A stretch of 64,000 nucleotides of DNA from Flavobacterium limnophilum (GCF_027111315.2 NZ_CP114289.2:1736001-1800000), one strand, 5' to 3'; positions 1 through 7,401 are shown, counted from the first letter of the stretch. Notes: generated by a model not told the origin, from the sequence alone. Made by a program: numbers and translations.

Positions 1-436
1 CGTTAAAGTAAGCAGGAACGGTGATAACCGCTTCAGTAACTGTTTGACCTAAATAGTCTTCAGCAGTTTTTTTCATTTTTTGAAGTGTCATTGCCGACAA
101 TTCTTGTGCAGTGTACAAACGACCGTCAATATCCACACGTGGCGTATTGTTGTCTCCTTTTACTACAGAATAAGGAACTCTTTTTGCTTCTTCAGTGATT
201 TCAGCAAAAGAATGTCCCATAAAACGTTTGATAGAAGCAATAGTCTTAGTTGGATTAGTTACTGCTTGTCTTTTCGCAGGATCACCCACTTTAATTTCTC
301 CACCTTCAACAAAAGCGATGATAGATGGTGTTGTTCTTTTTCCTTCAGCGTTAGGAATAACAACTGCTTCGCTACCTTCCATTACAGAAACACAAGAGTT
401 CGTAGTACCTAAATCAATTCCGATTATTTTACCCAT
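1..436 (-). CDS. dnaK: DnaK (Hsp70 chaperone), N-terminal part
   Basis: The minus strand encodes the first 145 residues of the Hsp70 chaperone DnaK; the rest lies beyond the left window edge. The start ATG (434-436) opens with [19 protein letters not shown], the phosphate-1 loop of the Hsp70 ATPase domain, and the fragment ends in the [10 protein letters not shown] segment. DnaK uses ATP-driven cycles with DnaJ and GrpE to fold and disaggregate proteins in the cytoplasm. No frameshift is visible. A sigma54-like promoter lies about 55 bp upstream. Identification is by family motifs and is secure; the missing C-terminal substrate-binding domain reflects the window edge, not truncation. Confidence 0.97.
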   Translation of the reverse strand, partial: MGKIIGIDLGTTNSCVSVMEGSEAVVIPNAEGKRTTPSIIAFVEGGEIKVGDPAKRQAVTNPTKTIASIKRFMGHSFAEITEEAKRVPYSVVKGDNNTPRVDIDGRLYTAQELSAMTLQKMKKTAEDYLGQTVTEAVITVPAYFN

Positions 437-491
437 TTTTAATATATTTAATTTTTATTATATACTCGTTTTAATAACTCGAGTTGCAATA

Positions 492-508
492 GTCAATCAT
501 TGTGCCAA
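492..508 (-). promoter_or_regulatory. sigma54-like promoter candidate for dnaK
   Basis: Read on the minus strand the sequence is TTGGCACAATGATTGAC. It has the -24 TGGCAC block and, after 5 nt, TTGA where the -12 consensus is TTGC. Transcription would begin about 45-50 nt before the dnaK ATG. The -12 mismatch keeps this tentative; it could instead be a housekeeping or heat-shock promoter. Confidence 0.35.
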
Positions 509-581
509 GACAATGTCAGCCTTTAAATTGTCAGTTTATGTTAAAATTGGCGGAAAAAGATATGACAAGATGACATTTTAA

Positions 582-1247
582 TTAGGATTTAGGACTGGCG
601 TTTTGAAGTTTTGAAGTGTAATAAATCCCTATTTGAACCAATGTAAAAGCGTAATAACCCAATTTGATTTGTTTGTAGGTTTCGAAAAGAGAATCGAAAA
701 ACAGAATACAAATTAGCGTAATTACTATTAAAGATAGATTTGCTATGGATAATTTGTAAACCCATTTCACTTTTTTTAATAATGATAAAATTAAAATAGA
801 AAAGGACATTAATACTATAAATACAAAGGAAAAAGATCTAATAAATAATGATAGACCATCGTATTTATGCTTCTTAAAATCTTTGATCAATTCCTCCTTA
901 AACTCTGCAAAAGAACCTTCAAAATATACTCTTGACATATTAGCTAATTCAAAAGCATTTTCATTATTATCATCATCAATAAATTCATATGCTTTTACAT
1001 AAAAAGGGATTTCATTTTTTTTAATTACAGCAATAGAGTCTTTATTAATAATTGGTTCTTTTGCTACTAAAACTGGAGCATTATTTTTAACCAAAGGTGT
1101 TTCGACTGCTGTAGTATCTGGAATTGGAGATTCAGTTGCTGGCTCAGATTTTTTCATTCCGTGACCATTACACTGGTCATAAAAAGGAGCTACCAACAAC
1201 AAAAATCCCAATAAACTTAACAATCGAAGAGCGGGAATTGATTTCAT
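582..1247 (-). CDS. hypothetical membrane protein
   Basis: Unrecognised 221-residue protein. The N-terminus (MKSIPALRLLSLLGFLLLVAPF) is a hydrophobic signal or anchor. It is followed by a Thr/Pro/Lys/Glu-rich segment of about 50 residues, a short acidic stretch with repeated Asp-Asp and Asn-Asn, and three probable transmembrane helices at about 135-155, 163-183 and 193-210. It ends with a polar tail. Cys26 sits just after the hydrophobic segment, but the preceding residues (FYDQ) are not a good lipobox. The gene stands alone between dnaK and an accessory patch and reads in the same direction as dnaK. Function is not inferable from sequence alone; an envelope location is likely. Confidence 0.6.
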   Translation of the reverse strand: MKSIPALRLLSLLGFLLLVAPFYDQCNGHGMKKSEPATESPIPDTTAVETPLVKNNAPVLVAKEPIINKDSIAVIKKNEIPFYVKAYEFIDDDNNENAFELANMSRVYFEGSFAEFKEELIKDFKKHKYDGLSLFIRSFSFVFIVLMSFSILILSLLKKVKWVYKLSIANLSLIVITLICILFFDSLFETYKQIKLGYYAFTLVQIGIYYTSKLQNASPKS

Positions 1248-1423
1248 GGTAAAAAAAGTATAAATGGCTTACAATTAATTATTCAAAAGCCGTTTCAAAA
1301 AGACTATATAAAATTACAAATTTTTGTGAAAAAATCTTACTTTTTTAATTTTTTTAGCGCTTTGTTTTGAAAGTCTAGATTTTAAAACTAAAATGATAAA
1401 AAACTTACATTCAAAATAAGAAA

Positions 1424-1550
1424 ATTTGTAAGAAAAAATGAATATATTTGAAGAAATTATAAATAGAAACAAACCTACTCCAATCTACCCGATTTTGGGT
1501 GGATATTCAAAGGTTTATTTCTAACATATACAAATTACCGGCAAGCTTTA
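1424..1550 (+). repeat. left leader repeat (inverted partner at 7205-7329)
   Basis: The block 1424-1452 is a perfect 29-bp match, in inverted orientation, to 7301-7329. It contains TATATTTG (1443-1450), which fits the Bacteroidota -7 element TAnnTTTG, so it probably promotes the genes that follow. After the same spacing (about 28 nt) both copies carry an ACCC...GGGT palindrome (here near 1488-1501) and then a degenerate match around ATATACAA-TTA (about 1525-1540). The copy reads inward to the gene at 1568. The 1248-1423 stretch to its left holds no gene that I can see. Confidence 0.6.
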
Positions 1551-1567
1551 ACCAAAAAAAACAAACT

Positions 1568-2224
1568 ATGTTTCCAATAGTATATCCAAATAATAGAAAT
1601 GCTGATTCAGATAATCTCAGAGATTACATAATGAAAGTTTGTCAAATTCATAAAGCAGAAAACAGGGCTTTAGCGTTTGCATTTATCGTAGCTGATTTAC
1701 ACAATCCGCACGTTAATAAAATTTTACACGACCACAATTACATAAATGCTCTCCATGAAATTTCAGGAAAAACATTAACCGTTTTCTTTTTGATGGACGA
1801 CTATGTAAACCGAACAATAATCGATAGCTCAAATTCAAATAGAATTTTGCTCGAGTTAGGAATTCAGCCTTTAAGTGCTCCACCATCTTTAATGCCAAAA
1901 CAATTAGCGAAAATATTAATTGAAGAGGAAATTTTACATACACCTTGTATTCTTTTCTTCCAAGTGGAAGACTATAATGTAACAGACTTTTTTATCACCA
2001 AACTTAGAGAAAATAGAATTGAAGATGGATTCTTAGAAATCAAAGATATTATTGAAAAAGCTGTTAAGAGTTTAGCGAATGTTAAACCAGAAAATCATAA
2101 AAATTCTAAGGAATTGTTTAATCTAATTCAACAGGAAATAGAAAGTTCCGAATTTTGGAAAAATGCTAATAAAGTTTACCAAAAAGTCGTGAAATTAAAA
2201 GAATTTATTTTGCCGTTTATATAA
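1568..2224 (+). CDS. hypothetical protein, first unit of plus-strand accessory group
   Basis: Unrecognised soluble protein of 218 residues. I take ATG 1568 (MFPIVYPNN); a GTG at 1499 is in frame, but it would place coding sequence inside the leader repeat. The protein has no signal peptide or membrane helix and shows no motif I can name. The middle has a hydrophobic strand (KTLTVFFLMDD) and the last third is Lys/Glu-rich and probably helical. The stop codon is followed 12 nt later by TAACAGC, the same motif found after most genes in this patch. The next gene starts 47 nt downstream in the same direction, so co-transcription from the leader is likely. Confidence 0.6.
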   Translation: MFPIVYPNNRNADSDNLRDYIMKVCQIHKAENRALAFAFIVADLHNPHVNKILHDHNYINALHEISGKTLTVFFLMDDYVNRTIIDSSNSNRILLELGIQPLSAPPSLMPKQLAKILIEEEILHTPCILFFQVEDYNVTDFFITKLRENRIEDGFLEIKDIIEKAVKSLANVKPENHKNSKELFNLIQQEIESSEFWKNANKVYQKVVKLKEFILPFI

Positions 2225-2271
2225 GAAGTCAGCTGATAACAGCAGTTTTAAGAACTTTACAAAGAGAAATT
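2225..2271 (+). other. short cassette-like junction with TAACAGC
   Basis: This 47-nt linker has TAACAGC at 2237-2243, flanked by AGCTGA and AGTTTTAAG. The same core follows the stop codons at 2838 (+), 5731 (-), 6403 (-) and 4849 (-). Only a short stem could form here, so if this is a recombination junction it is a degenerate or short one. Confidence 0.35.
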
Positions 2272-2838
2272 ATGAGCATTAAAGATATCTTCGAAATCAA
2301 AAAACTTCCATCTGTATTCTTTTTAGTCATAGCAGTTGTTGGAGCTTTTTTATTTTATGGTGGGAAATATGTATTAATCAAAGCAGACCCCAAAACACCA
2401 ATTGGATTTTATACTTATATCGCCTGGCTAATAAGTTGTGGATTGTTGGTCACAAATATCATTAAATTTATAATTACCCAAATTCGGAGATTCTTCTTGA
2501 CAAGGAAGTATAGAAAAGAATATAAAGAAACACTTAGAAATTTAGACCCATATGAAGTATCTGTAATTCGAGAGTTTTTCTTGCAAAGACGCCACGCATT
2601 AGAATTCCCATATGATAATCCAGTTATTGCTGGATTATTGAGTAAGGAAGTAATTTTTATAACTTCTTCACTTGGTCCAAACAATTTTATTGTAAAAGGA
2701 GGAAATACAACTTTTACTATGAACAAGTATATGCGAAACCAAATCGAGCCTAATGAATATTTTGGGCTTAATAAATTAAACCAACAGCAAATTGAAGAAA
2801 GTCGCCCATATTTTTTGAAAGGAAGCTGGAATTTTTAA
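2272..2838 (+). CDS. SieB-like superinfection exclusion family protein (tentative)
   Basis: A 188-residue protein with two N-terminal membrane helices (about 14-35 and 46-70), then a basic stretch (RRFFLTRKYRKEYK) and a soluble C-terminal domain. The pattern of two helices followed by a 'LDPYEVSVIREFFLQ' and 'DNPVIAGLLSKEVI' domain resembles superinfection exclusion protein B (SieB) family members, inner-membrane proteins that abort infection by competing phages. This is recognition by overall layout and a few conserved positions, not by a search. The gene sits in a small accessory group with a leader-type promoter upstream, which would fit a phage-defence cargo gene. Alternative: an unrelated two-helix membrane protein. 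Confidence 0.45.
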   Translation: MSIKDIFEIKKLPSVFFLVIAVVGAFLFYGGKYVLIKADPKTPIGFYTYIAWLISCGLLVTNIIKFIITQIRRFFLTRKYRKEYKETLRNLDPYEVSVIREFFLQRRHALEFPYDNPVIAGLLSKEVIFITSSLGPNNFIVKGGNTTFTMNKYMRNQIEPNEYFGLNKLNQQQIEESRPYFLKGSWNF

Positions 2839-2907
2839 GTCATTCAGCAGCTAACAGCAATTTCGCACAATTACCCGTTGCTATATTCAACCAACACCAA
2901 CCCAAAA
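2839..2907 (+). other. short cassette-like junction with TAACAGC
   Basis: TAACAGC occurs at 2852-2858, 13 nt after the stop codon. AGCAA at the start and TTGCT at about 2878-2882 can pair to form a short stem, which makes a roughly 35-nt imperfect hairpin. The true start of the next gene (ATG 2908) lies just beyond. Confidence 0.35.
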
Positions 2908-4458
2908 ATGCCAAACCAAATTCAATTCTATTTAAAAAATTACTGTTTAATCGGTTTACTTCTATTAGTTTCTTGTAATAAAAAAGACAAGGAAACCCCT
3001 TTACCAAAGAAAGATTTTTGTGCCAGCATTCATCGAAATGACAGCCTAACACTTTCAAAAGAACTGGAAAGTTATTCGAAATTGATGCAGACCAAAACAG
3101 GCGTTTATGTCTTGGAAGACGGTGGCGGATCATTGGTTACCAGGGCCTGGCTCACCGAATACGCCGAGAAAACAATCGACATCCAGTATTTCATTTTTTC
3201 AACGGACAATGTCGGACTCATTGCTTGCGATTATTTGGTACGAGCTGCCGACAGAGGCGTGAAAGTGAGAATTCTTGTAGATGATTTAATGGTCGAAGCA
3301 GAATTAGAAGATATTTTGATTTTAGACTCTCATCCCAATATCGAAATCAAAATCTACAATACAGGGGTGAATCTGGGTAAAAACATTTTGGGTAAAATTA
3401 AAACATTTTCAACGCATTATAGATCGGCAAACCAACGAATGCACAACAAAACCTTTACTGTAGATGGAAAAGTGGTCATCACCGGCGGTCGAAATATGGC
3501 CGATGAATATTTTGATTACGACCACGAATACAATTTCAGGGACAGGGACGTGCTTTTGGTTGGAAAAATAGCCAACGAGGTCAACAAATCATTCGAAAGT
3601 TTTTGGAGCAGTCCACTCAGCGTGCCAATTATAACTCTTGCAGATGACGTTGTCAAAAGTAAAAATGATAGTCACAAGTTTGATAAACTGCACCAATATG
3701 CTTGTAATCCTGAGAATTTTTGGCCACAAATCCGAACCAAAATAGAAAACTTTCCTAACACCATTCAAAACATAAAAAACTCCAAAGAATTGATTTGGGT
3801 CGACAATGTTTCATTTGTATCGGATATTCCGGGCAAAAATGACGGCAAAAACGGGTTGGGCGGTGGCGGAAATACGACAACTACCTTAATCAATTTGGTC
3901 AAAAATGCAAAATCTTCAATCGACATTCAATCGCCTTATTTAATTACCTCGGAATTGAGTCGAAATCTATTTCGGGAAGCAGTTCAACGTGGCGTAAAAA
4001 TCAGAATTTTGACCAACAGCCTTGCATCCACAGACAATCTGGAAGCTTTTAGCAGCTATCAATCCGATAGGGAAAAATTGTTGCAAACAGGAGTCAAGAT
4101 ATTTGAATTCCGTCCCGATGCTGCCGAACGCACCAAAATTATGACTGGTGAATTACAAAAAAAATTAAATTACAAACCTATTTTTGGGCTTCACGCCAAA
4201 TCGATGGTTGTCGATGGAAAAATAGCCGTAATCGGAACTTTTAATCTAGACCCAAGAAGTGCCAATTTGAACACGGAATGCATCGCCATAATTCCTTCTG
4301 AAAAGATAGCAACTGGCGTATTAATGGGAATGGAAAAAGAATTCAAACCCGAAAACTCTTGGGAAACCACTCTGGATTTTAACCCTGATTCAGAAGTAGG
4401 CAAAATCAAACGCATAAAAACCTGGACGAGAAAGATTCTACCACAAAATATTTTGTAA
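2908..4458 (+). CDS. phospholipase D family lipoprotein (cardiolipin synthase-like)
   Basis: A 516-residue protein of the phospholipase D superfamily. Start ATG 2908 gives a lipoprotein signal with lipobox LLVSC. An in-frame TTG at 2878 would put ten polar residues ahead of the signal and is less likely. Two HKD motifs are visible: MHNKTFTVDG (His about 179) and LHAKSMVVDG (His about 429), the bilobed active site typical of cardiolipin synthases and PLD hydrolases, which form a phospho-histidine intermediate. Family members transfer or hydrolyse phosphatidyl groups; the lipid anchor suggests action at the envelope. It is the last of three plus-strand genes behind the left leader. A PLD nuclease role is a less likely alternative given the export signal. 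Confidence 0.85.
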   Translation: MPNQIQFYLKNYCLIGLLLLVSCNKKDKETPLPKKDFCASIHRNDSLTLSKELESYSKLMQTKTGVYVLEDGGGSLVTRAWLTEYAEKTIDIQYFIFSTDNVGLIACDYLVRAADRGVKVRILVDDLMVEAELEDILILDSHPNIEIKIYNTGVNLGKNILGKIKTFSTHYRSANQRMHNKTFTVDGKVVITGGRNMADEYFDYDHEYNFRDRDVLLVGKIANEVNKSFESFWSSPLSVPIITLADDVVKSKNDSHKFDKLHQYACNPENFWPQIRTKIENFPNTIQNIKNSKELIWVDNVSFVSDIPGKNDGKNGLGGGGNTTTTLINLVKNAKSSIDIQSPYLITSELSRNLFREAVQRGVKIRILTNSLASTDNLEAFSSYQSDREKLLQTGVKIFEFRPDAAERTKIMTGELQKKLNYKPIFGLHAKSMVVDGKIAVIGTFNLDPRSANLNTECIAIIPSEKIATGVLMGMEKEFKPENSWETTLDFNPDSEVGKIKRIKTWTRKILPQNIL

Positions 4459-4475
4459 AATACTGCAAATGTCAG

Positions 4476-4530
4476 CTCCGCAAGTCTCCGAATTTGAGGA
4501 GGCGTCTATAGCCTGTGACTGACATAAAAT
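4476..4530. repeat. ~55-bp dispersed repeat, copy 1 (copy 2 at 8034-8090)
   Basis: Begins CTCCGCAAGTCTCCGA and ends GACTGACATAAAAT. A copy with about ten differences and two extra bases lies in the same orientation at 8034-8090. The inner CTCC...GAGGAG can form a short stem. It lies just after the PLD gene in the convergence zone of the accessory patch. Confidence 0.7.
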
Positions 4531-4678
4531 CAACCCCAAAACAAAGTCAATCGGTTGAAAACCGAAAAACGCTTGCTATCTTGGCGCTAGCCAAAACACC
4601 ATTCCCCGTGAAAGTTAATTTTACTGGTAAGGGCTGGTAAAAACACTATAAAACGACCTCGGAATTACTCCAAAAAAA

Positions 4679-4699
4679 AAGAGGACTATAAATCCTCTT
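4679..4699. terminator. bidirectional-type hairpin terminator
   Basis: AAGAGGA (4679-4685) pairs with TCCTCTT (4693-4699) across a 7-nt loop. An A-run precedes the stem and a T-run (about 4714-4720) follows some 15 nt after it. It sits where the plus-strand group (ending 4458) and minus-strand group (ending 4849) converge, so it could stop transcription from either side. Confidence 0.55.
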
Positions 4700-4729
4700 G
4701 CTATTCTCTCTAATTTTTTTACGATAAGT

Positions 4730-4840
4730 GCATAAGTGGACGAACGTGGAATCGGTTCTCCCGATGCATCGGGACAAGCTGTTCAACAGGGATTTCATTG
4801 TTCGTGCTACGCACGCAACGAAATCCTAGCTGTTATGGGC
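4730..4840 (-). other. attC-like structured element after higA
   Basis: On the minus strand the element starts GCCCATAACAGC just 9-10 nt after the higA stop and ends near CTTATGC (complement of 4730-4736). Inside are a perfect palindrome TCCCGATGCATCGGGA (4759-4774) and a second imperfect stem formed by GGATTTCATTG and CAACGAAATCC (about 4790-4826). The boundary bases match those of the elements at 5583-5717 and 6276-6409, but the interior differs. This would be normal for attC-type sites, where structure is conserved rather than sequence. Confidence 0.4.
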
Positions 4841-4848
4841 TGTGGCTT

Positions 4849-5148
4849 TTAAAGTTTTATTGAGAGTTCCAAATGTCCACCCAATCCAAGTTCAACAATT
4901 TTTTGCAATGTTGATAAACGCACTTCTTTTACGTTGTTTTCAATTCTTGAAATATAAGACTTAGTAGTACCGCATTTAATTGCGAGTTGCTCTTGTGTCA
5001 TTCCTTTTTCAAGTCGCGCTTCGTGTATTAAAACACCAAGTTTAAACTGTTCATATCCCGCATCTAATTGGTCACGTTCTGCTGTTCCTACTTTACCATA
5101 GTGTTTATCCTTAAACTCTGACAGCGTTTTTATGTTGTTATTTTTCAT
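4849..5148 (-). CDS. higA: HigA-type antitoxin (XRE family)
   Basis: A 99-residue DNA-binding antitoxin. Residues about 35-90 form an XRE/Cro helix-turn-helix (LIHEARLEKGMTQEQLAIKC followed by TTKSYISRIEN). Antitoxins of this type bind and inhibit the HigB toxin and repress their own operon. The toxin gene lies upstream and overlaps by 11 nt (5138-5148), giving the toxin-first order usual for higBA. A paralogous pair lies at 31155-31802. The stop codon lies about 10 nt before an attC-like element. Confidence 0.88.
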   Translation of the reverse strand: MKNNNIKTLSEFKDKHYGKVGTAERDQLDAGYEQFKLGVLIHEARLEKGMTQEQLAIKCGTTKSYISRIENNVKEVRLSTLQKIVELGLGGHLELSIKL

Positions 5149-5485
5149 TTTTATATTCCTCCATTATTTTAAGTGCTTTTTCGATTTCTTTTTTCGGCGT
5201 CTTTTGCGTTTTCTTTTGAAAACCATTTGCTAAGACCACAATTTTTCCTTTGTCAAAAAAGCAAAATATTCTAAAATTATCGCTCGATTGTTGAATTCTA
5301 ATTTCGTAAAGTCCGTCCGTGCTTTCAATATGTTTAAGATATGTTTCGGGTACTTTGTCAACTTCTTCTATCAAGTCAAAAGTCCATATTATTTTGGCTC
5401 TTACTTTTTCCCTTTGCTTCACAAAAAATTCTTCAAAGTAATCTTTGTAAAATGTTATTGTTCTAGTTTTTCTTTTTTCATCCAC
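5138..5485 (-). CDS. higB: HigB-type toxin (RelE superfamily, Gp49-like)
   Basis: A 115-residue RelE/HigB-fold toxin. Conserved features include the GLYEIRIQ strand, the FRIFCFFDKGKIVVLANGF segment and the KKTQKTPKKEIEKAL C-terminal helix, all typical of Gp49/HigB toxins that cleave mRNA on the ribosome. It is the first gene of the toxin-antitoxin operon, and higA overlaps its 3' end by 11 nt. No signal peptide or membrane segment. The paralogue at 31470-31802 shares the same C-terminal KKTQKTPK signature. The gene lies between two attC-like elements, so the pair resembles a toxin-antitoxin cassette. Confidence 0.87.
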   Translation of the reverse strand: MDEKRKTRTITFYKDYFEEFFVKQREKVRAKIIWTFDLIEEVDKVPETYLKHIESTDGLYEIRIQQSSDNFRIFCFFDKGKIVVLANGFQKKTQKTPKKEIEKALKIMEEYKNEK

Positions 5486-5582
5486 GCCTTAAAATTACAA
5501 ATGTTGCACAAAAGTACAACATTTGTTTTGCTTTTTCATCTTTTTTGTTAAAGGTTGTTTTTTAGTGTGGTGCGGTGCCATA

Positions 5583-5717
5583 GCCCATAACGTCTCGCTA
5601 CTACAGCGGGTTTGGGACTAAATTAAGCCCTATTTTCGGATTTGCCAAATATTCCAAATACAAAACCAATTTCAAATTAAGCCTAAAACCAGCCATTTAT
5701 GCAAACTGCTGTTAGCC
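5583..5717 (-). repeat. attC-like ~135-bp imperfect palindrome, copy D
   Basis: Read on the minus strand it starts GGCTAACAGCAGTTTGC and ends GCGAGACGTTATGGGC. The ends are imperfect inverted repeats (ACAGC-GGGTTTGG against AACAGCAGTTTGC) around a conserved centre containing TTCCAAATACAAAACCA and two ATTAAGCC-type blocks (as read on the plus strand). The centre is clearly homologous to the element at 6276-6409. A GTTA at one end and TAAC at the other, with a large bulged stem between, is the layout of integron attC sites, although the R boxes deviate from the strict consensus by about one base. Confidence 0.55.
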
Positions 5718-5730
5718 GTTCGGTTTTTTC

Positions 5731-6243
5731 TCAGTTGAAATAATTTATATATTCATTTTCTGAATCTGTCATATCGATTTTTTTCGGTTTCAATTTTGGG
5801 TCAAACAAATATATTTGCCATAATTCGTCTTCTCCACTTAATTCTAAAATTGCATTATTTCCGTTCTCCATTTCAAACTTGATTATTTTACCATTTTTAA
5901 TCTTTAAAACATTCAGTTTGTTTTTACGAAAAGCTTCTGTTGACTCATTTAAGTACCACATATAATCGTCAGTTCCAATATAAAAATCTTCCTCACCAAC
6001 TTCTTTTTTACGTTTTTCAATTTGCTTGTCCGTAGGTTCGATAATAATTGCAGTTTGATTTTTTATTACAATTGTATCGATGCGATTTTTAGAAATTTCA
6101 GCATTATCTGTTTTTTTATTTGCAACTTTTTTTTCCGAAATAGTTGTCACGCTATTCAGATTGTCTTCTTTCTGATTTACTATTTGGTTACAAGAAATTA
6201 ATGTAAAAATTGCTAAGAAAACTAATTTATAATTCTTCATCAT
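5731..6243 (-). CDS. hypothetical lipoprotein
   Basis: An unrecognised 170-residue lipoprotein. The signal (MMKNYKLVFLAIFTLISCNQ) ends in lipobox LISC, so Cys18 or Cys17 (depending on which of two adjacent Met codons is used) would be lipidated. A flexible Lys/Asn/Asp-rich linker follows (about 20-60). The C-terminal half is a compact domain with segments such as FYIGTDDYMWYLNES and KIKNGKIIKFEMENGN. The stop lies 14 nt from an attC-like element and the start lies about 30 nt after another, so it occupies one cassette-like interval. No function can be assigned. Confidence 0.65.
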   Translation of the reverse strand: MMKNYKLVFLAIFTLISCNQIVNQKEDNLNSVTTISEKKVANKKTDNAEISKNRIDTIVIKNQTAIIIEPTDKQIEKRKKEVGEEDFYIGTDDYMWYLNESTEAFRKNKLNVLKIKNGKIIKFEMENGNNAILELSGEDELWQIYLFDPKLKPKKIDMTDSENEYINYFN

Positions 6244-6275
6244 TCGTTGTTATTTCTGCGTTCTACTAAACTGAC

Positions 6276-6409
6276 GGCTAACGTTCCCTTGCTACAAATA
6301 ATTTGGGGCTAAGTTAAGATTTATCTTTCGGTTGTCGCAAAATTCCCAAATACAAAACCATTTTTCCATTAAGCCAAATGCCCAAATCCGTTGTAGTGGC
6401 TGTTATGCC
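6276..6409 (-). repeat. attC-like ~134-bp imperfect palindrome, copy E
   Basis: Homologous to copy D (5583-5717). Minus-strand ends are GGCATAACAGCCACTACAA and TTGTAGCAAGGGAACGTTAGC; CACTACAA pairs with TTGTAG. The interior shares the TTCCCAAATACAAAACCA and ATTAAGCC blocks. The TAA of TAACAGC is the stop codon of the GIY-YIG gene that precedes it, an overlap often seen between cassette genes and attC sites. Confidence 0.55.
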
Positions 6410-7179
6410 TTCGGTTTTTTAGTTATTTTGATTGCTACACTCGACAGAATTTCAACATTCATTATTTCGCCCAATTTGAAATTCTTTTTTATCCAATATG
6501 TTAATGTTTTTCCTCCCATTATTCTTGGAGTTCCATTATCATTCGCAGTTCTATTAATATAACCTTTTATGATATTTTCAGATTCGTCACCCAGTTGTAT
6601 TTCTATAATTTCTTTGTCTGCGCCTAATAATTCTGAAAATTCAACTTTTACATTGAAGAAACCTTGGTTATAATATGTTTTTCCTAGTTCAATATTAAAC
6701 GAAATACTTGATGTTTTTTCAGTAAGGTTACTTGGGTCAATTCCTGTTGCGATTTCCAAATTACTATTTTTATCTTCCTCAAGTTTATTTTTTCCTGAAA
6801 AATTCCAAATAGGATTTATTTCATAAATAAGAGTGTCTTCGAGACCAGCAGATAGGTTTATTTTAAAATCTCCATATTTAAGTAAACCATTGTCTGTAAG
6901 GATGAAAATATCTATGGGTTCATTGTTTTCTAAGGTTTCTTTGATTAATAAGTTTACTCTGAAATTTGTTGTTTGTGAAGTATTTGGGTTTTGGTAACCG
7001 TACATTCTTTTCGAAAGAGTCATTGTTGTCTTACCAATATATTTAATTTCCCCATTTGTTACAAAACAGTATAAAACATTTTTTTCGAGATTATGTAATG
7101 CTAAATAGTATTTAATTTTATCATTATTTGGTTTCCAATGACCAACATTTATAAATCCAATTTTTAATAATCTGTCCAT
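6403..7179 (-). CDS. GIY-YIG domain protein
   Basis: A 258-residue protein with a GIY-YIG nuclease-type domain near its N-terminus: VLYCFVTNGEIKYIGKTT (about 33-50) followed by SKRMYGYQNP and, later, TLIYEINPIW, with Tyr, Gly, Arg and Glu in the expected places. GIY-YIG domains cleave DNA in homing, repair and restriction enzymes. The C-terminal 130 residues are not recognised. Start ATG 7179 was chosen; 42 further upstream codons are open, but they run through the leader repeat. The stop codon is part of the attC-like element. It is the first gene of the minus-strand group behind the right leader. Confidence 0.7.
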   Translation of the reverse strand: MDRLLKIGFINVGHWKPNNDKIKYYLALHNLEKNVLYCFVTNGEIKYIGKTTMTLSKRMYGYQNPNTSQTTNFRVNLLIKETLENNEPIDIFILTDNGLLKYGDFKINLSAGLEDTLIYEINPIWNFSGKNKLEEDKNSNLEIATGIDPSNLTEKTSSISFNIELGKTYYNQGFFNVKVEFSELLGADKEIIEIQLGDESENIIKGYINRTANDNGTPRIMGGKTLTYWIKKNFKLGEIMNVEILSSVAIKITKKPKA

Positions 7180-7204
7180 AATTTTTATTCGTTTCGTTTT
7201 TTCT

Positions 7205-7329
7205 AAACTGAGGCATAACTTGTATATACTCGCTACAAAGTAGCGACAATCTACCCCAATTTGGGTGTATAGGCGAAAGTTTTGTATCGCTTTATTTCTT
7301 TTCAAATATATTCATTTTTTCTTACAAAT
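7205..7329 (-). repeat. right leader repeat (inverted partner at 1424-1550)
   Basis: On the minus strand the copy opens with the same 29 bp as 1424-1452, including TATATTTG. It continues with the ACCC..GGGGT palindrome and ends in ATATACAAGTTATGCC (7212-7227), which parallels ATATACAAATTACCGGC in the left copy. It also contains a perfect small stem TCGCTAC/GTAGCGA (7230-7246). The GTTATGCC end is the boundary motif seen in the attC-like elements. It probably supplies the promoter for the GIY-YIG, lipoprotein and higBA units. Confidence 0.6.
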
Positions 7330-7401
7330 AATCAAAAGCACTTTTTATTTGTTTACCATTTTTCTAATTTAAAGGAATAAAAATAGCACTACTATTTTTC
7401 G

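Noticed and set aside
1438..1524. Small frame starting MNIFEE inside the left leader (MNIFEKK in the right leader)
   Set aside because: The two copies diverge right after five codons and the right one stops after seven, so a conserved leader peptide is not supported; the ATG overlaps the promoter-like element.
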